Source: Saccoglossus kowalevskii
Lineage: Eukaryota > Hemichordata > Enteropneusta > Harrimaniidae
Reading direction: 5' to 3'
Length of the DNA stretch: 32,531 nucleotides
Assembly (NCBI RefSeq): GCF_000003605.2
Contig: NW_003130356.1
Location: 1,059,285 to 1,091,815 of the forward strand
Shown: positions 23,901 through 32,207 of the stretch, one piece after another
Layout of the letters: each line of letters opens with the position of its first letter
Numbering within the stretch: position 1 is the first letter of the stretch
The notes under the pieces: generated by a model
Told to the model about the DNA's origin: nothing
The model's database searches: none
What the model saw: the letters and a program-made list of their open reading frames with translations, nothing else
Translations under genes and position numbers: made by a program

Positions 23901-25536
23901 TTCGTTTCGAATAGTCAATGTGGTTTTGAGCATTTTACTTTGCAGTTTCAAAAGTTTGAGGAATCTCTCTTGTTCTTATTACCAAATATCTATATTTTAC
24001 AGAAAAATCTGACAGCTTCAACTTGATCAGTGGTCGTAGTACCCTAGTGAGGGACGTAAAATGTGGGACCTCCTCACGCCGATCGCTAGCGCCAGGCATT
24101 TCGAATTTTCGATCAGAACAGAAATTGCCGATTGGTGACTCTGTTTATGATACACATAGGATGTCGGCCACTGGACCATCATGATTGCATTGACCTTTTG
24201 AAACAGTTACCAAAGTAAGCGTGAGACATCGGTCAAACGTGTTTTTTTTTTAGTCTAACCATGGCTCCATGGTCTAACTGTCTAGACCTCTTAGGCCCAT
24301 GCTACGGTCACGGTGTTGTGCGTGAACGCTACTATTACCGCATGCATCTTTACTATTGTCTATGCAACTAGACACGTCATCGCTGTTTCTTTAAAATCAT
24401 AAACAATGACCAACGGAAGTAAAACACATGCTAAGTTTATTTGAGTCTGCATGTACTTTACACTCAGTTTATATATTAGTCTGAGGATTACATAATTCCT
24501 CAATCACGTGGCACCGACCTAATTTACCAGTGCCACATATCCTGAGAGTTTATTTTTTCGTTTATTTCTATATCAAGTAGATTCATCCACTCCCCCAAGC
24601 ATGCATGTACCAGCAACATGACCCAACTATGCGAGAAATGTTTGTCACAATAATTCTGATAACAGTATATGTATTAATAAGATATTATAGGCCTCTGAAC
24701 CAAAAATACCTCATTTAAAGGGCGGTGGTCGTCGCGCCGCGCCCTGTTCGATAAGGTCCAATAGCAACGTACACAATGTGTAAAGATGAACAAAAGACAC
24801 ATAGAAATCGATGACATCATCTGTTCATATGAATAATTTTATCAGATTCTATAGTTGATTTCAGTCTCCAATATGGCCAGGGATACTTTATAGAGTTTTG
24901 CTGATCATGGAGGTAATAAGAATTCTTATTACCTCCATGAGTTGATAGTGTTGTCAATTAACCGAGAATCTTCCGCTACATATTTTGTTACTATTTGTGA
25001 ACAACAAACAGCGGACGAGTACTTCATAATATCACCTCCATGATAATATTGACTATAAAACTACATGTAATATAGCGTACAAGCAGTCTGTGAAGAGATG
25101 CACGAAAAAACATTATGAATAAAATAGAAAAATTATATGCTAGTTGTTGTCTGCCACCATTGACCAAAACCCGGGGGAGAACACCGACTTACGGAGCTGG
25201 CATTCAAATGTGTGTATACCACTGACTCGTTGCTTGAGAGTTATGAATAGAAGTTACAATACTTGTGTTGGTCGGCGATGTGTTAGACACGCTCACCGCC
25301 CTGAGGGACGATGACACGCTGTATCCAGGATACACAACACACTGACCCAGAGTACATCTCGTTAAAATTTGATATGTACCCCAGTTTAATATATCAGACT
25401 ATATTACATACATGCTTTCACATACAAGACAAATATCGACCAAGTAAAAAAAAAACTTACCGCTACCGCTAGATAGGACAGGCACCATCAGGGAATGTGA
25501 TATAAAAGCAAGCAAAACGACGGCACCAGCATTCAT
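11770..25536 (-). CDS. Alpha carbonic anhydrase, secreted and probably GPI-anchored (copy A, 8 exons, complete)
   Basis: Eight minus-strand exons (25536-25461, 21537-21514, 16770-16603, 16112-15967, 14693-14598, 13700-13634, 13004-12844, 11988-11770) join in one frame to 957 nt, 318 residues plus stop. All introns are GT/AG. The product should convert CO2 and water to bicarbonate and a proton outside the cell. Visible in the protein: a signal peptide (residues 1-25), WGY at 27-29, QSPINI at 50-55, zinc ligands H115, H117 and H140 (FHFHWG and MHIV), gate residues E127 and T223 (GSLTTP), proton-shuttle H88 (equivalent to His64 of human CA II), Q113 (equivalent to Gln92), and the Cys45-Cys227 pair that forms a disulfide in secreted CAs. 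One N-glycosylation sequon is at N175. The last 17 residues are hydrophobic after a small-residue stretch, as in GPI-anchored CA4/CA15 types. Copy B lies downstream on the same strand. Family assignment is very sure; membrane anchoring is inference. Confidence 0.93.
12844..13004 (-). CDS. Copy A exon 7: YRYQGSLTTP active-site exon
   Basis: The exon runs from TTTCAG|ATGAG to GAACAG|GTAAGA, phase 1 to phase 0, 161 nt. It encodes YYRYQGSLTTPQCNQAVIW: T223 is the Thr199 gatekeeper, Cys227 the disulfide partner of Cys45, and the Trp matches Trp209. The exon ends ISQEQ, which continues into LDQFRTL in exon 8, as in other alpha CAs. Confidence 0.95.
13634..13700 (-). CDS. Copy A exon 6
   Basis: The exon runs from ATTTCAG|GTTGG to ATCCAG|GTAAGTT, phase 0 to phase 1, 67 nt, encoding VGVENNTAFDNIF and on to VVYPG. 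N175 lies in an N-N-T sequon. The exon has the same length and phases as exon 6 of copy B. Confidence 0.9.
14055..14590. repeat. Degenerate tandem triplicate, about 190-bp unit, in intron 5 of copy A
   Basis: Three units share an anchor: GGTTATGGGTGCCCATCGGC (about 14080), AGTTAGGGACGCTGAACGGC (about 14272) and GGTTAGAGGTGCTAAACGGC (about 14436), each followed by AAATG/AGATGGAA. Each unit also has a GATTGYGAGT- or GATTAAGTGTAAGT-like stretch about 100 bases later. The array stops just before exon 5's donor. Confidence 0.6.
14153..14187. repeat. Near-perfect palindrome, 17-bp arms, 1-base centre
   Basis: CTCAGACAACTAATACA is followed by one A and then its exact reverse complement. It lies inside the first unit of the tandem triplicate; the other two units do not have it. 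Confidence 0.9.
14598..14693 (-). CDS. Copy A exon 5: third zinc histidine
   Basis: The exon runs from TTCACAG|ATGCAC to ATTGAG|GTGAGT, phase 0 to phase 0, 32 codons. It starts MHIVSFDH, which supplies the third zinc ligand H140, and ends VAVLSTLIE, the hydrophobic pocket strand (V-x-L around residues 141-143 in CA II numbering). Confidence 0.93.
14881..15500. mobile_element. 620-bp inverted-repeat element with hairpin array, in intron 4 of copy A
   Basis: The left end AATTGCGTCCACGCACAG and the inverse of the right end AGTTGCGTTCACGCACAG match at 16 of 18 bases. Inside are six CTTAGC-loop-GCTAAG hairpins: 14912 (one arm base short), 15304, 15339, 15405, 15437 and 15464. That at 15304-15322 has perfect 9-bp arms around one base. 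No target duplication is evident. The short ORFs inside look accidental. Confidence 0.6.
15967..16112 (-). CDS. Copy A exon 4: FHFHWG zinc-ligand exon
   Basis: The exon runs from TTGCAG|TTCAGG to GTCGAG|GTGAGT, entering in phase 1 and leaving in phase 0, 146 nt. It encodes GDYLING, YRAIQFHFHWGS (zinc ligands H115 and H117) and GSEH (E127). Cys104 in NGACL stands where copy B has a glycine and has no obvious partner. Confidence 0.95.
16603..16770 (-). CDS. Copy A exon 3: QSPINI and His64 region
   Basis: The exon runs from TTTTTCAG|GACCG to ATGGAG|GTATGTG, phase 1 to phase 1, 168 nt. It encodes GPTTW, Cys45, QSPINI and, at its end, KNTGHG, whose His is the proton shuttle (residue 88). No frame breaks are seen. 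Confidence 0.93.
16849..16920 (-). repeat. Dispersed GCCGAACGG repeat, copy 2
   Basis: On the minus strand this reads GCCGAACGGCATCAGACCTC, then TTGGGTTTGGAGCACTGCGG, a GGCACAACGCACGCG block, and ends CTCGTCAGGCTA. It is the longest of the three copies (72 bp) and lies 78 bp upstream of exon 3 of copy A. Confidence 0.55.
19424..19759. mobile_element. MITE family 1 ends flanking the N gap, in intron 2 of copy A
   Basis: TTAAAGCGGG at 19424-19433 runs straight into Ns, and ACCCTCCCGCTTTAA emerges at 19745-19759. These are the two ends of family 1, so the gap holds either one element or a cluster of them. The 336 bp span is longer than the 148-165 bp of intact copies, but a gap length may be an estimate. 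Confidence 0.6.
19434..19744. other. Assembly gap (311 Ns)
   Basis: An unbroken run of Ns inside intron 2 of copy A. Any translation across it is meaningless. No exon is missing here: exons 2 and 3 join correctly on either side. Confidence 0.99.
19983..20199. mobile_element. 217-bp element with long inverted repeat, in intron 2 of copy A
   Basis: The outer ends ACATACTGTAAA and TTTACAGTATGT are exact inverses. Inside, TATTCACTGGGTTTTAATTT plus AGC (20110-20132) is perfectly inverted at 20156-20178 around a 23-base loop, and related TTCACTGGGTTTAAATTTCAC copies occur from about 20003 and 20049. No ORF. No target duplication is clear. Confidence 0.65.
21514..21537 (-). CDS. Copy A exon 2: 24-nt micro-exon encoding DWGYEDANG
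   Basis: An acceptor (TTTGCAG|ACTGGGG) and a donor (GAACG|GTGAGT) bracket only 24 bases. With the split codons they encode D-WGYEDAN-G, matching the W-x-Y N-terminal motif of alpha CAs, and lead directly into the GP-T-T-W of exon 3. Copy B has an exon of identical size, phase and position. This exon is too short for ORF-based gene finders and is easily missed. Confidence 0.85.
21967..21990. repeat. Solitary end of the ATAGACCTTAG element
   Basis: ATAGACCTTAGAAAGAGATA repeats the inverse of the right end of the element at 22872-23113 (ATAGACCTTAGAAAGAGAGG). A partial partner, CCCTCTCTTATC, occurs near 22087, but the outer half of that end is absent, so this is probably a decayed copy. Confidence 0.4.
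22382..22507. mobile_element. MITE family 2, copy 2 (about 126 bp), in intron 1 of copy A
   Basis: The left end TTGAAGGGTGGCAGTCGTCG and the inverse of the right end TTAAAGCGCGGTGATCGTCG form imperfect inverted repeats. The interior CCGCGTCCTGTTCGATATGG recurs near 3555 and 24755. No coding capacity. Confidence 0.6.
22872..23113. mobile_element. Non-autonomous DNA element with 9-bp target duplication, in intron 1 of copy A
   Basis: Ends ATAGACCTTAGAA and its inverse TTCTAAGGTCTAT enclose 242 bp without an ORF. The element is flanked on both sides by a perfect GATTACACC (22863-22871 and 23114-23122). A 9-bp duplication fits Mutator-like elements best; an 8-bp hAT duplication with one chance match is also possible. 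Confidence 0.75.
24715..24812. mobile_element. MITE family 2, single end, in intron 1 of copy A
   Basis: TTAAAGGGCGGTGGTCGTCG followed by CGCCGCGCCCTGTTCGATAA matches the left half of the copy at 22382. No matching right end is seen, so the copy is truncated or decayed; the given end is approximate. Confidence 0.5.
24905..24940. repeat. Perfect 36-bp palindrome, no loop
   Basis: TCATGGAGGTAATAAGAA is followed immediately by its exact reverse complement. A further partial copy, CCTCCATGATAATATT, lies at about 25035. Intron 1 of copy A. Confidence 0.95.
25461..25536 (-). CDS. Copy A exon 1: signal peptide
   Basis: The ATG at 25536-25534 has A at -3 (ACCATG). It opens MNAGAVVLLAFISHSL, a short N-region followed by a hydrophobic core, and 25 codons later meets the donor G|GTAAGT in phase 1. 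The hydrophobic leader, the good start context and a TATA-like box 89 bases upstream all support this start. Joining to exon 2 gives GAC (Asp26), directly before the conserved WGY. Confidence 0.85.
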
Positions 25537-25624
25537 GGTCGACTCTGTCTAGTTACAACTTTTTACGTGTGAGGCGACTGTGGAGATATAAGCAAGTAAT
25601 TACAGAAATCAATAGTACGTCCGG

Positions 25625-25631
25625 TTATATA
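25625..25631 (-). promoter_or_regulatory. Candidate TATA box of copy A
   Basis: TATATAA on the minus strand, 89 bases upstream of the exon 1 ATG. A start site about 30 bases downstream would leave a 5' UTR of about 60 bases. Position and match only; no initiator element is clear. Confidence 0.4.
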
Positions 25632-25639
25632 GTTTCACT

Positions 25640-27058
25640 GTAACTTTACGCAGCGTATCCCGCCGCACAAAATAGTTCCACGCGTGAGTATTGGTGATTC
25701 TGTATGTATATTTGCGTCGAATATCAGCGACGCCGACTGGCATTGTAACATCCGATTCATTGGACATTGTTAAACTCAACTAAGCGTGATCAGAAACAAC
25801 CCAAATACGCATACTCGTAAAACAAAGAAACAGAAGTCCATATAAACTTATTGCAGATCTCATAAAATGCCTATAAATAGTATCTGTGTCTGGATATTCA
25901 AATATCACGCTGTTTTCACTTTCATAGCCGTAACTGATCAAAGATCTAAATATTGATTGATAATTCATGCATATGGCAAGGGGTTTATAAGTACGACTAC
26001 GACATTTTAGACCAATGCACGTTATATAAACACTGCCGTATTATTCAGACTGGTAGCTGTTTGGCATTACCACGGTTACTAGAAGAACCGTGGCAATACT
26101 GACTCCCGAAATATCTATTTTTGACGTCACGACATGGCAGGTACTACATGTTTGACTTGAAACACCGCGATTTGCATTCGCTTGCCTCATTTGTTTGTCT
26201 ACACGAGACTTTCACCGAGTGTGCTTACGGTCAGCGAAAGTGAAAGCCGATCTGTGATGTGAACGTACATGTAATTGTATACTAGTATACGAACAAGCAA
26301 AGTTTGCCGAATGAAACTGTCAGTGTAACTGAAAACGAGTCCGAGATAGTTTCGACTGACACGGTGTCGACTCTGGCTATAACACGTTGCTATCATATAT
26401 AATCTAACCATGTCTATACAAATACAACTTGAAAACGGAGATGTGTGGAATCTCCTCGTTAATACTAAAATTGTGACATTTTCTTATTAATTCTAATATT
26501 CCAGTCTAAATTTCGGGGATTAATAAATTGAGAAAATCCGCATGCCGATTTTGTGTACTTCAAGATTTTTGTCATGGCCCTCAACCATTCAAACTGACTG
26601 AGAAATTCCCTTGATGTCATCAATCGCCTAACGTCTGATGTGGTAATTATGATGCAGTGGATCACGTTGGGAGGCATTCAACAGCGACAATTTAGACGTG
26701 AATACAATTATGAACGTCCCCTTACACAATAGATAAGGATGGGTCAGAATCAATAATTATATTCACGTACATATCTGTATAGTTTTATGTGAAAATGCGT
26801 ATTGCTGGATATGTTTAAGTATAATAATCATAATAACTAATTATTGTAAAATTGGTTTGCCGATGTAACAAATTTGTACATTCGCTCAAGCCTCAACGAA
26901 CAAGATTTTTTTCATGAGAAATTATAGAACTGACAGAAGGTTTTATATTTTGTTTTTGAAACTTAATTTGTTTTAGTATAGTTGCAAACTGTATAGGTTA
27001 TACTTGGACATGCAATCCATGTGCATTTACATATGTTTAAATATATGTTATTTTTATT
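25640..27058. other. Upstream flank of copy A, nothing recognised
   Basis: AT-rich DNA upstream of the copy A promoter. Short open frames lack splice-consistent partners or known motifs. Distal promoter elements may lie here but none can be named. Confidence 0.5.
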
Positions 27059-27671
27059 CTTGCATTTATGTTTTTGTAATACTAGTAACAGTTTGGTTTA
27101 TAATATACTGAATATGAAAGTACCTCTTAATAGTTTAGTTATAACATTCTGCATATCTAATCGTGTCGTCATTTTTGACTCGAAATAATGTTTTCAAACC
27201 CCATTGTAATGAAGAAAAAACAAGAAACCCAACAACAGCAACGACTTACTCATATTGCTAACCCAGTTACCAGTTTGAGACGCACAAGATCATTACACTC
27301 AAATTACCATACCTGGCTATCGAATCAATACAATCTCCATTTCGTGAGGCACATAATGTATCTCAAGGTAAACACGTGACGTCCCAATGATTTCCACGCA
27401 AGGTGTTCATGGCGGCGTAACTACGGTTAACTCAAGGAATACGCAGTGACAGTGTAGCGTAACATAAAGGCATTCAGCATTATATTGCACTGATAATACT
27501 TGTAAACTGCAGTGCGTTCTCGAAAATGAAAACAATTTCATGCTTGAAAGCGAATACTATGTCATCAACGAGGGTGCATATAAATACATCATGATATATA
27601 TACTCGGGGGGGGGGAATTTTATTCAGATTTTTGTTTGTCTCAGTGCGTATAAGACTCAGACTTGAATTTG
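27059..27671 (+). repeat. Duplicated flank segment, unit 1
   Basis: About 610 bp that aligns with 28659-29411 in the same order: TTGCATTTATG, CTTAATAGTTT, ATCTAATCGT, AGAAAAAACAAGAAACCCAAC, TACCATACCTGGCTATCGAA, CTCAAGGTAAACACGTGAC, CTCAAGGAATACGCAGTG, CTGCAGTGCGTTCTCGAAAA and TTTTTGTTTGTCTCAGTG. Open frames in it carry stops at different places in each copy, so I do not call a gene. Confidence 0.7.
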
Positions 27672-28402
27672 TTGTTGCAACTAGGTCTTCTCTTCGATAA
27701 TTCACATTTTTTTCAACCCGATTATGTTTCTTGTTATGATTTTATGAGGTTAATACAAGGATACTGCAAAGTACTAGTATACACGAAGCAGTAAAACTGT
27801 CACAAAGCCAAAATACATTCCACATCATTTGTGGGTTCCTGTTTACACACAGATGATACAATCCATACTTGTTTCAATTTGACTTACTAAATTAGAATTA
27901 CACTTGTTTGGAGAGGTTTGATACATTCTTGTAATGTTATTACCGGGAAAGCTGTGACTTTATTACCCAAGGAAAAACTGGGAAAGTCTCAACGGCTCTT
28001 TTTTTTTTGTGAAGAAATATGTATTTTTGTGAAGGAATGTCTGTCTGCTGATATAAGGCGACACCCGGTTGCTAAGCAGAAGAGACACTGCCAAGGGAAC
28101 ACCTGCCTGACTGCCTGCCAAGAGCCTACGCCCCAAGTTTTGTGATTCCCTGTAGTAATTTTAGTAGGGACAAACTAGCTTGGTGGGATTATATACTAAA
28201 ATACTTCAAGCAACCTTCAAATCTGGGTGTGTTTTCTGTCTCTGTGCATACTAGTAATTCTAATTGAATGGGTGTACATCAACGATCACTGTGCCTCCGC
28301 TGCTAAGTGAGTTTCCCCGACTCGAAGAATCCCACTCCCGATATCCTGACCACACAACGAATAATACACACCCGACTCCTCACTTCATTTACAATTGTGA
28401 CA

Positions 28403-28606
28403 GATACATCACGAGAATGCCGAAATCCCAAACATTTAGAACACATTAAGCGAAATTCTTTGTGTGGGGTCCGGTCAAACCTTGGGGCAGCCATGTTTTT
28501 ATTTATTATTAGAGAACGCTTACGCGCGTAATCGATCCATATTTAGAATTCACGTTTTCTCAGATGATAGGATGAAAATACCCAGCGCAATACTGCAAAA
28601 TTACGG
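28403..28606 (-). repeat. Dispersed repeat, inverted relative to 32015
   Basis: The reverse complement shares with 32015-32207 CCGTAATTTTGC, GAATTCYAAATATGGA, GATTACGYGCGTAAGCGT, ACATGGCT, GGTTTGACCG, CCACACAAAGAA, GTTCTAAA and TGATGTATC in the same order. This copy has an open stretch of 63 codons in that direction; the other copy has an early stop, so it is not called as coding. Confidence 0.6.
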
Positions 28607-28658
28607 CACGCTGTAACTTATGGCGTTACAGTGAAAAATAAATAATAATTACTATTAT

Positions 28659-29411
28659 TGCATTTATTTACTTGGTTTGTAATATACTTGATGAGAAAGT
28701 GTCTTAATAGTTTTGTTATTACATTCGGTTTATCTAATCGTCTCGTCCGTTTTGTTTCAAAATAATGATTCCAAACTCCATCTGAATTAAAGAAAAACAA
28801 GAAACCCAACAACGCACAACGTGTTTCCCATAGTGCTATTCCATGTTACCAGCTTCAGCTGAACATTAAATTTCAAAATTACCATACCTGGCTATCGAAA
28901 CAATACAATGTCCATTTCGTAAAGCACAATGCCACTATCGAATCTCAAGGTAAACACGTGACATCCTACACAAAGTGTTCACCGCGTAACTAAGGCCAAA
29001 ACTAACAACATCACTAAACTTCAAAATTACCATACCTGGATATCGAAACCACACAGTCCCCATTTCGCAAGGCACGTAATGGCACAATTGTATCTCAAGG
29101 TAAACACGTGACATTCCAATAATAATTCCCACGCAAGGTGTTCATGGTGGCGTAACTACGGTTAACTCAAGGAATACGCAGTGTAGCATAACACAAAGGC
29201 ACTGATAATACTTTTATTACTTGTAATCTGCAGTGCGTTCTCGAAAATGAAGACAATTTAATTCTTGAAAGCGAATACTAAGTCATCAACGAGAGTGAAT
29301 ATAAATGCATATACATATATTTAACCAATACACGAGGCGGGGGAAACTTTTTTATTCAGTTTTTTGTTTGTCTCAGTGTGTTGTACAATTATAAAACTCA
29401 GACTAGACTGG
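28659..29411 (+). repeat. Duplicated flank segment, unit 2, with an internal tandem copy
   Basis: Aligns with 27059-27671 over its whole length. An extra copy of the middle block makes it longer: CTTCAAAATTACCATACCTGG at 29018 repeats the block starting at 28870, with a period of about 149 bp. The first internal copy is more decayed. Confidence 0.7.
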
Positions 29412-29510
29412 CAAAGTCGGGAATTCTTTTTTGTTTTACAAAAAATATAATTAATTGTCAATTTAGCCTTTTTAACGTGTTCGCGAAAACTAGCGTGACT
29501 GCGAAAAAAA

Positions 29511-29790
29511 TCTTTTGTTTCAAAATGATGATTCCAAACTCCATCTGAATAAAGAAAAAAAAACACACTATCTGACGTATCAGCAGTTTGATTGGTACCG
29601 ACCAACAATCGTTGTGGAAGCGACAAATTGCATCGTTCTGTCAGCAGTGTCTTGGGTTTGGAGCACCGCGGAGGGCGCAACTCACGCGACCTCGTCGGGC
29701 TAGGTACATAATGGCATAATTGTATATCAAGGTAAACACGTGAAATCTTTCACAAGGTGTTTACGGCGTAACTAAGGCATGAAGTCATTA
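29511..29790 (+). repeat. Duplicated flank segment, unit 3 (partial)
   Basis: CCAAACTCCATCTGAATAAAG at about 29530 and ATCAAGGTAAACACGTGAAA at about 29725 repeat blocks of unit 2. Between them lies other sequence, including the GCCGAACGG-type repeat at 29652. Confidence 0.5.
29652..29702 (+). repeat. Dispersed GCCGAACGG repeat, copy 3 (3' part)
   Basis: TTGGGTTTGGAGCACCGCGG, then AGGGCGCAACTCACGCG and CTCGTCGGGCTA match the second half of the copy at 16849-16920. The GCCGAACGG start is absent. It sits within the duplicated right flank. Confidence 0.55.
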
Positions 29791-29889
29791 ACCCCGGGTG
29801 CGTTCTAAAAGAAGAATATGTTCGAGACATGTATAAAGTAGTAAATAGTAATCAGTCAAGGCATGTCTAAGATATAGATCCGGACGCAC

Positions 29890-29922
29890 GCATGCACAAA
29901 CGCACGCATACACGCACGCACA
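29890..29922. repeat. Short GCACGCA minisatellite
   Basis: Imperfect GCACGCA/TACACGCA units, about four to five copies. Short and of no evident function. Confidence 0.6.
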
Positions 29923-29979
29923 TACTCTGTGCGTCCCAGTTATCAGACGAACAGGAACCAACCGTCGTCGTAATAACAT

Positions 29980-32014
29980 TATTTAGCATTCATAATCATA
30001 GATACCAAGCCATATCACGTTTAACAAAAGTAACGGGAAGTCCGAGGGAAAAAATAACTTCAAAAGCTTTTCTACAATGCTTATCATTAACTTCCGAGCC
30101 TCGGTGGATAGAATGTAACGAGCGTGTTAATCTTTTCACCATCGGACTTTTTTGAATCAATATTCGGTTTTCACTAAAAAAAAAATTGTCCAAATCCTCT
30201 GAAGGAAAGTGCAGTCTATAAACAGGACTATTTTGTGAATTTGTGATGAAAAGGGACAACCGGTAGTGAAAAGGTTAAGCGATAAGTTATATAAAAAGTG
30301 TTTTGAGACAAATGTATTTTATTCTAATAATTACCAACCACTTTCAATGTGCCAACTCTACATCCAAGTCGTCACCTTTTGATGTATGTTACATTTAAAA
30401 GGATGCAAATAGTTACTACAACTGTCTATTTTTTTTTACTTAATTTAATGTGGCAAGAAGACGCTTGCACAACACAGATATGTTTAGAATGAGAAATAGA
30501 CGGATTGACCTTTGAAAATATTCGCCCATCCCGAGGTGCATGAATATTTAATTAGGTGTTAGAAATATTGATATTTTTAATAGGCTTTATTAATTCAGTC
30601 AAAACAATATTGTTTTAATGTTTCATGTTTAATTTGGTTGTTTTCTATCTGCATGTTGTCGATCGAACGTGCTAAAACGTGTGCTTTGGGTTGTGTATAG
30701 AATGTCTAAACGTATATCAGTATTTTTAGATCGGTTTGTCAACATTAAAAGTACCTCTCACACTATCACAAGTGCACCTACAGGCGTTACACACTGGTAT
30801 AATATAATGTCCATTTTATGCCGTATTTGCAATTCAAATCTATCTGTTGTTAAATGTTGTTCTATCTGTTGTTAAAAGATGGCTGGTCTGTACAATGAAC
30901 CATATACCCAAAACAAGGGGGATAAAAAAACAGCGACAAACAAAAGGAAATCAGAATGTTTACTGTACGAGCTTGGTATATCAAACGTAAATTACAATTG
31001 GATTAAGGAAGAGATGCAGCTTGGGAGAGCTAAATTGTCATGTTGCATATTTTTATTATTTTCAAATCTACATATTCCAGTCTTTGTTCTGTAAAAAATG
31101 AAAAGTTCTACTACAAAGGGAGTCACAATGCACGGTGCTGTCACAATTGTGGGAACAACTCAATTTTGTTTTTAAAAAAGTTTGGAAAACAACTATTCTA
31201 AATTGTCACTCCATCTAAGTCAACACTTCTTTAACAGTTTTGTAGCCATAGTTTATGAACAAGATTATTGTGGCAGTGTTTTTTAAGAGTCAATAGGTTT
31301 TGAAGTTGGCAAAATTGCACATTAAAATGTAAGTCATTCAATTTCTCGACCTCGGGAAAAATTGTCAGTGAACAAGAAGTAGGTCAGTCTATTGTAAAGG
31401 TCATTAAAACCAATTATAACCTAATTAGTACGAGTACTTCTAACATTGGTTGCATGAAATGCATCTGTTTCGAGACACTGCGTCATCATTCATAGCATTG
31501 TACGTTGACAATTGTTGTAAAACAGTTGCTTGCAAGGGCGTGTGGGGTCAACTTGTGCATAGAATTCTTATTTTCAAGAGAACATACCACTGAATAAATA
31601 GCACGTGTGCTTTATTATTGGATTAAAAGAACAGGTTGTTAGGTACTGTATTGTGCTGTTATACTCGTATTGTTCAATGGCGTTTTGATTGCGACCCATG
31701 TCTGCTTTGAAAGAGTTTTCGTAGTGATTTTATTGTACGATGTGTTTAAACCTCTCAAAATTGTACTTAGTTCTCTCATCAGTGATTTACTCTAAAAGTT
31801 ACCAGTGGAAATACGAGATACAAAAATATGGATGAAAAAAATGTTGTATATTTATTCAGGCACTTATAAACAGTACATTAGAGCATATAAAAATATACAT
31901 TTGCATCAGATACAGACTCCGAGTCGTGTGTATTTTTGGGTGTTTTGCAAAAAAATTAGAGTGTGTAAATGGCACAAATAACGCGAAATATATACTATTA
32001 TTATACATATGTCA
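29980..32014. other. Right flank, nothing recognised
   Basis: AT-rich sequence with short unsupported open frames. A stretch near 30536 (GGTGCATGAATATTTAATTA) resembles one near 18998 (GGTACATGAATATTTAATAT), perhaps the trace of another dispersed repeat. Confidence 0.5.
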
Positions 32015-32207
32015 CCGTAATTTTGCGGTATATTAATAATTTTATCGTACTATATTAGGAAATGCGAATTCCAAATATGGAATGATTACGTGCGTAAGCG
32101 TCATCTAAAAAAACATGGCTACCACCAGGGTTTGACCGAACTCCACACAAAGAAGTTCGCTGATACTGTTCTAAACATTTCGAAATTCGGCACTCCCATG
32201 ATGTATC
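32015..32207 (+). repeat. Dispersed repeat, partner of 28403-28606
   Basis: Same block order as the inverted partner 3.4 kb away, with point differences and small length changes. It may continue past the right edge of the alignable part. Probably a transposable-element fragment or an old promoter or 5'-UTR duplicate. Confidence 0.6.

Noticed and set aside
27918-28145. 75-codon plus-strand frame with Cys-rich end
   Set aside because: No conserved motif and no splice-consistent neighbour; length is ordinary for chance.
28935-29132. Minus-strand frame with a repeated MSRVYLEI start, possibly an exon with a CAG|GTATGG donor
   Set aside because: The same block in the other two copies carries stop codons at different sites; it follows the non-coding duplication pattern.
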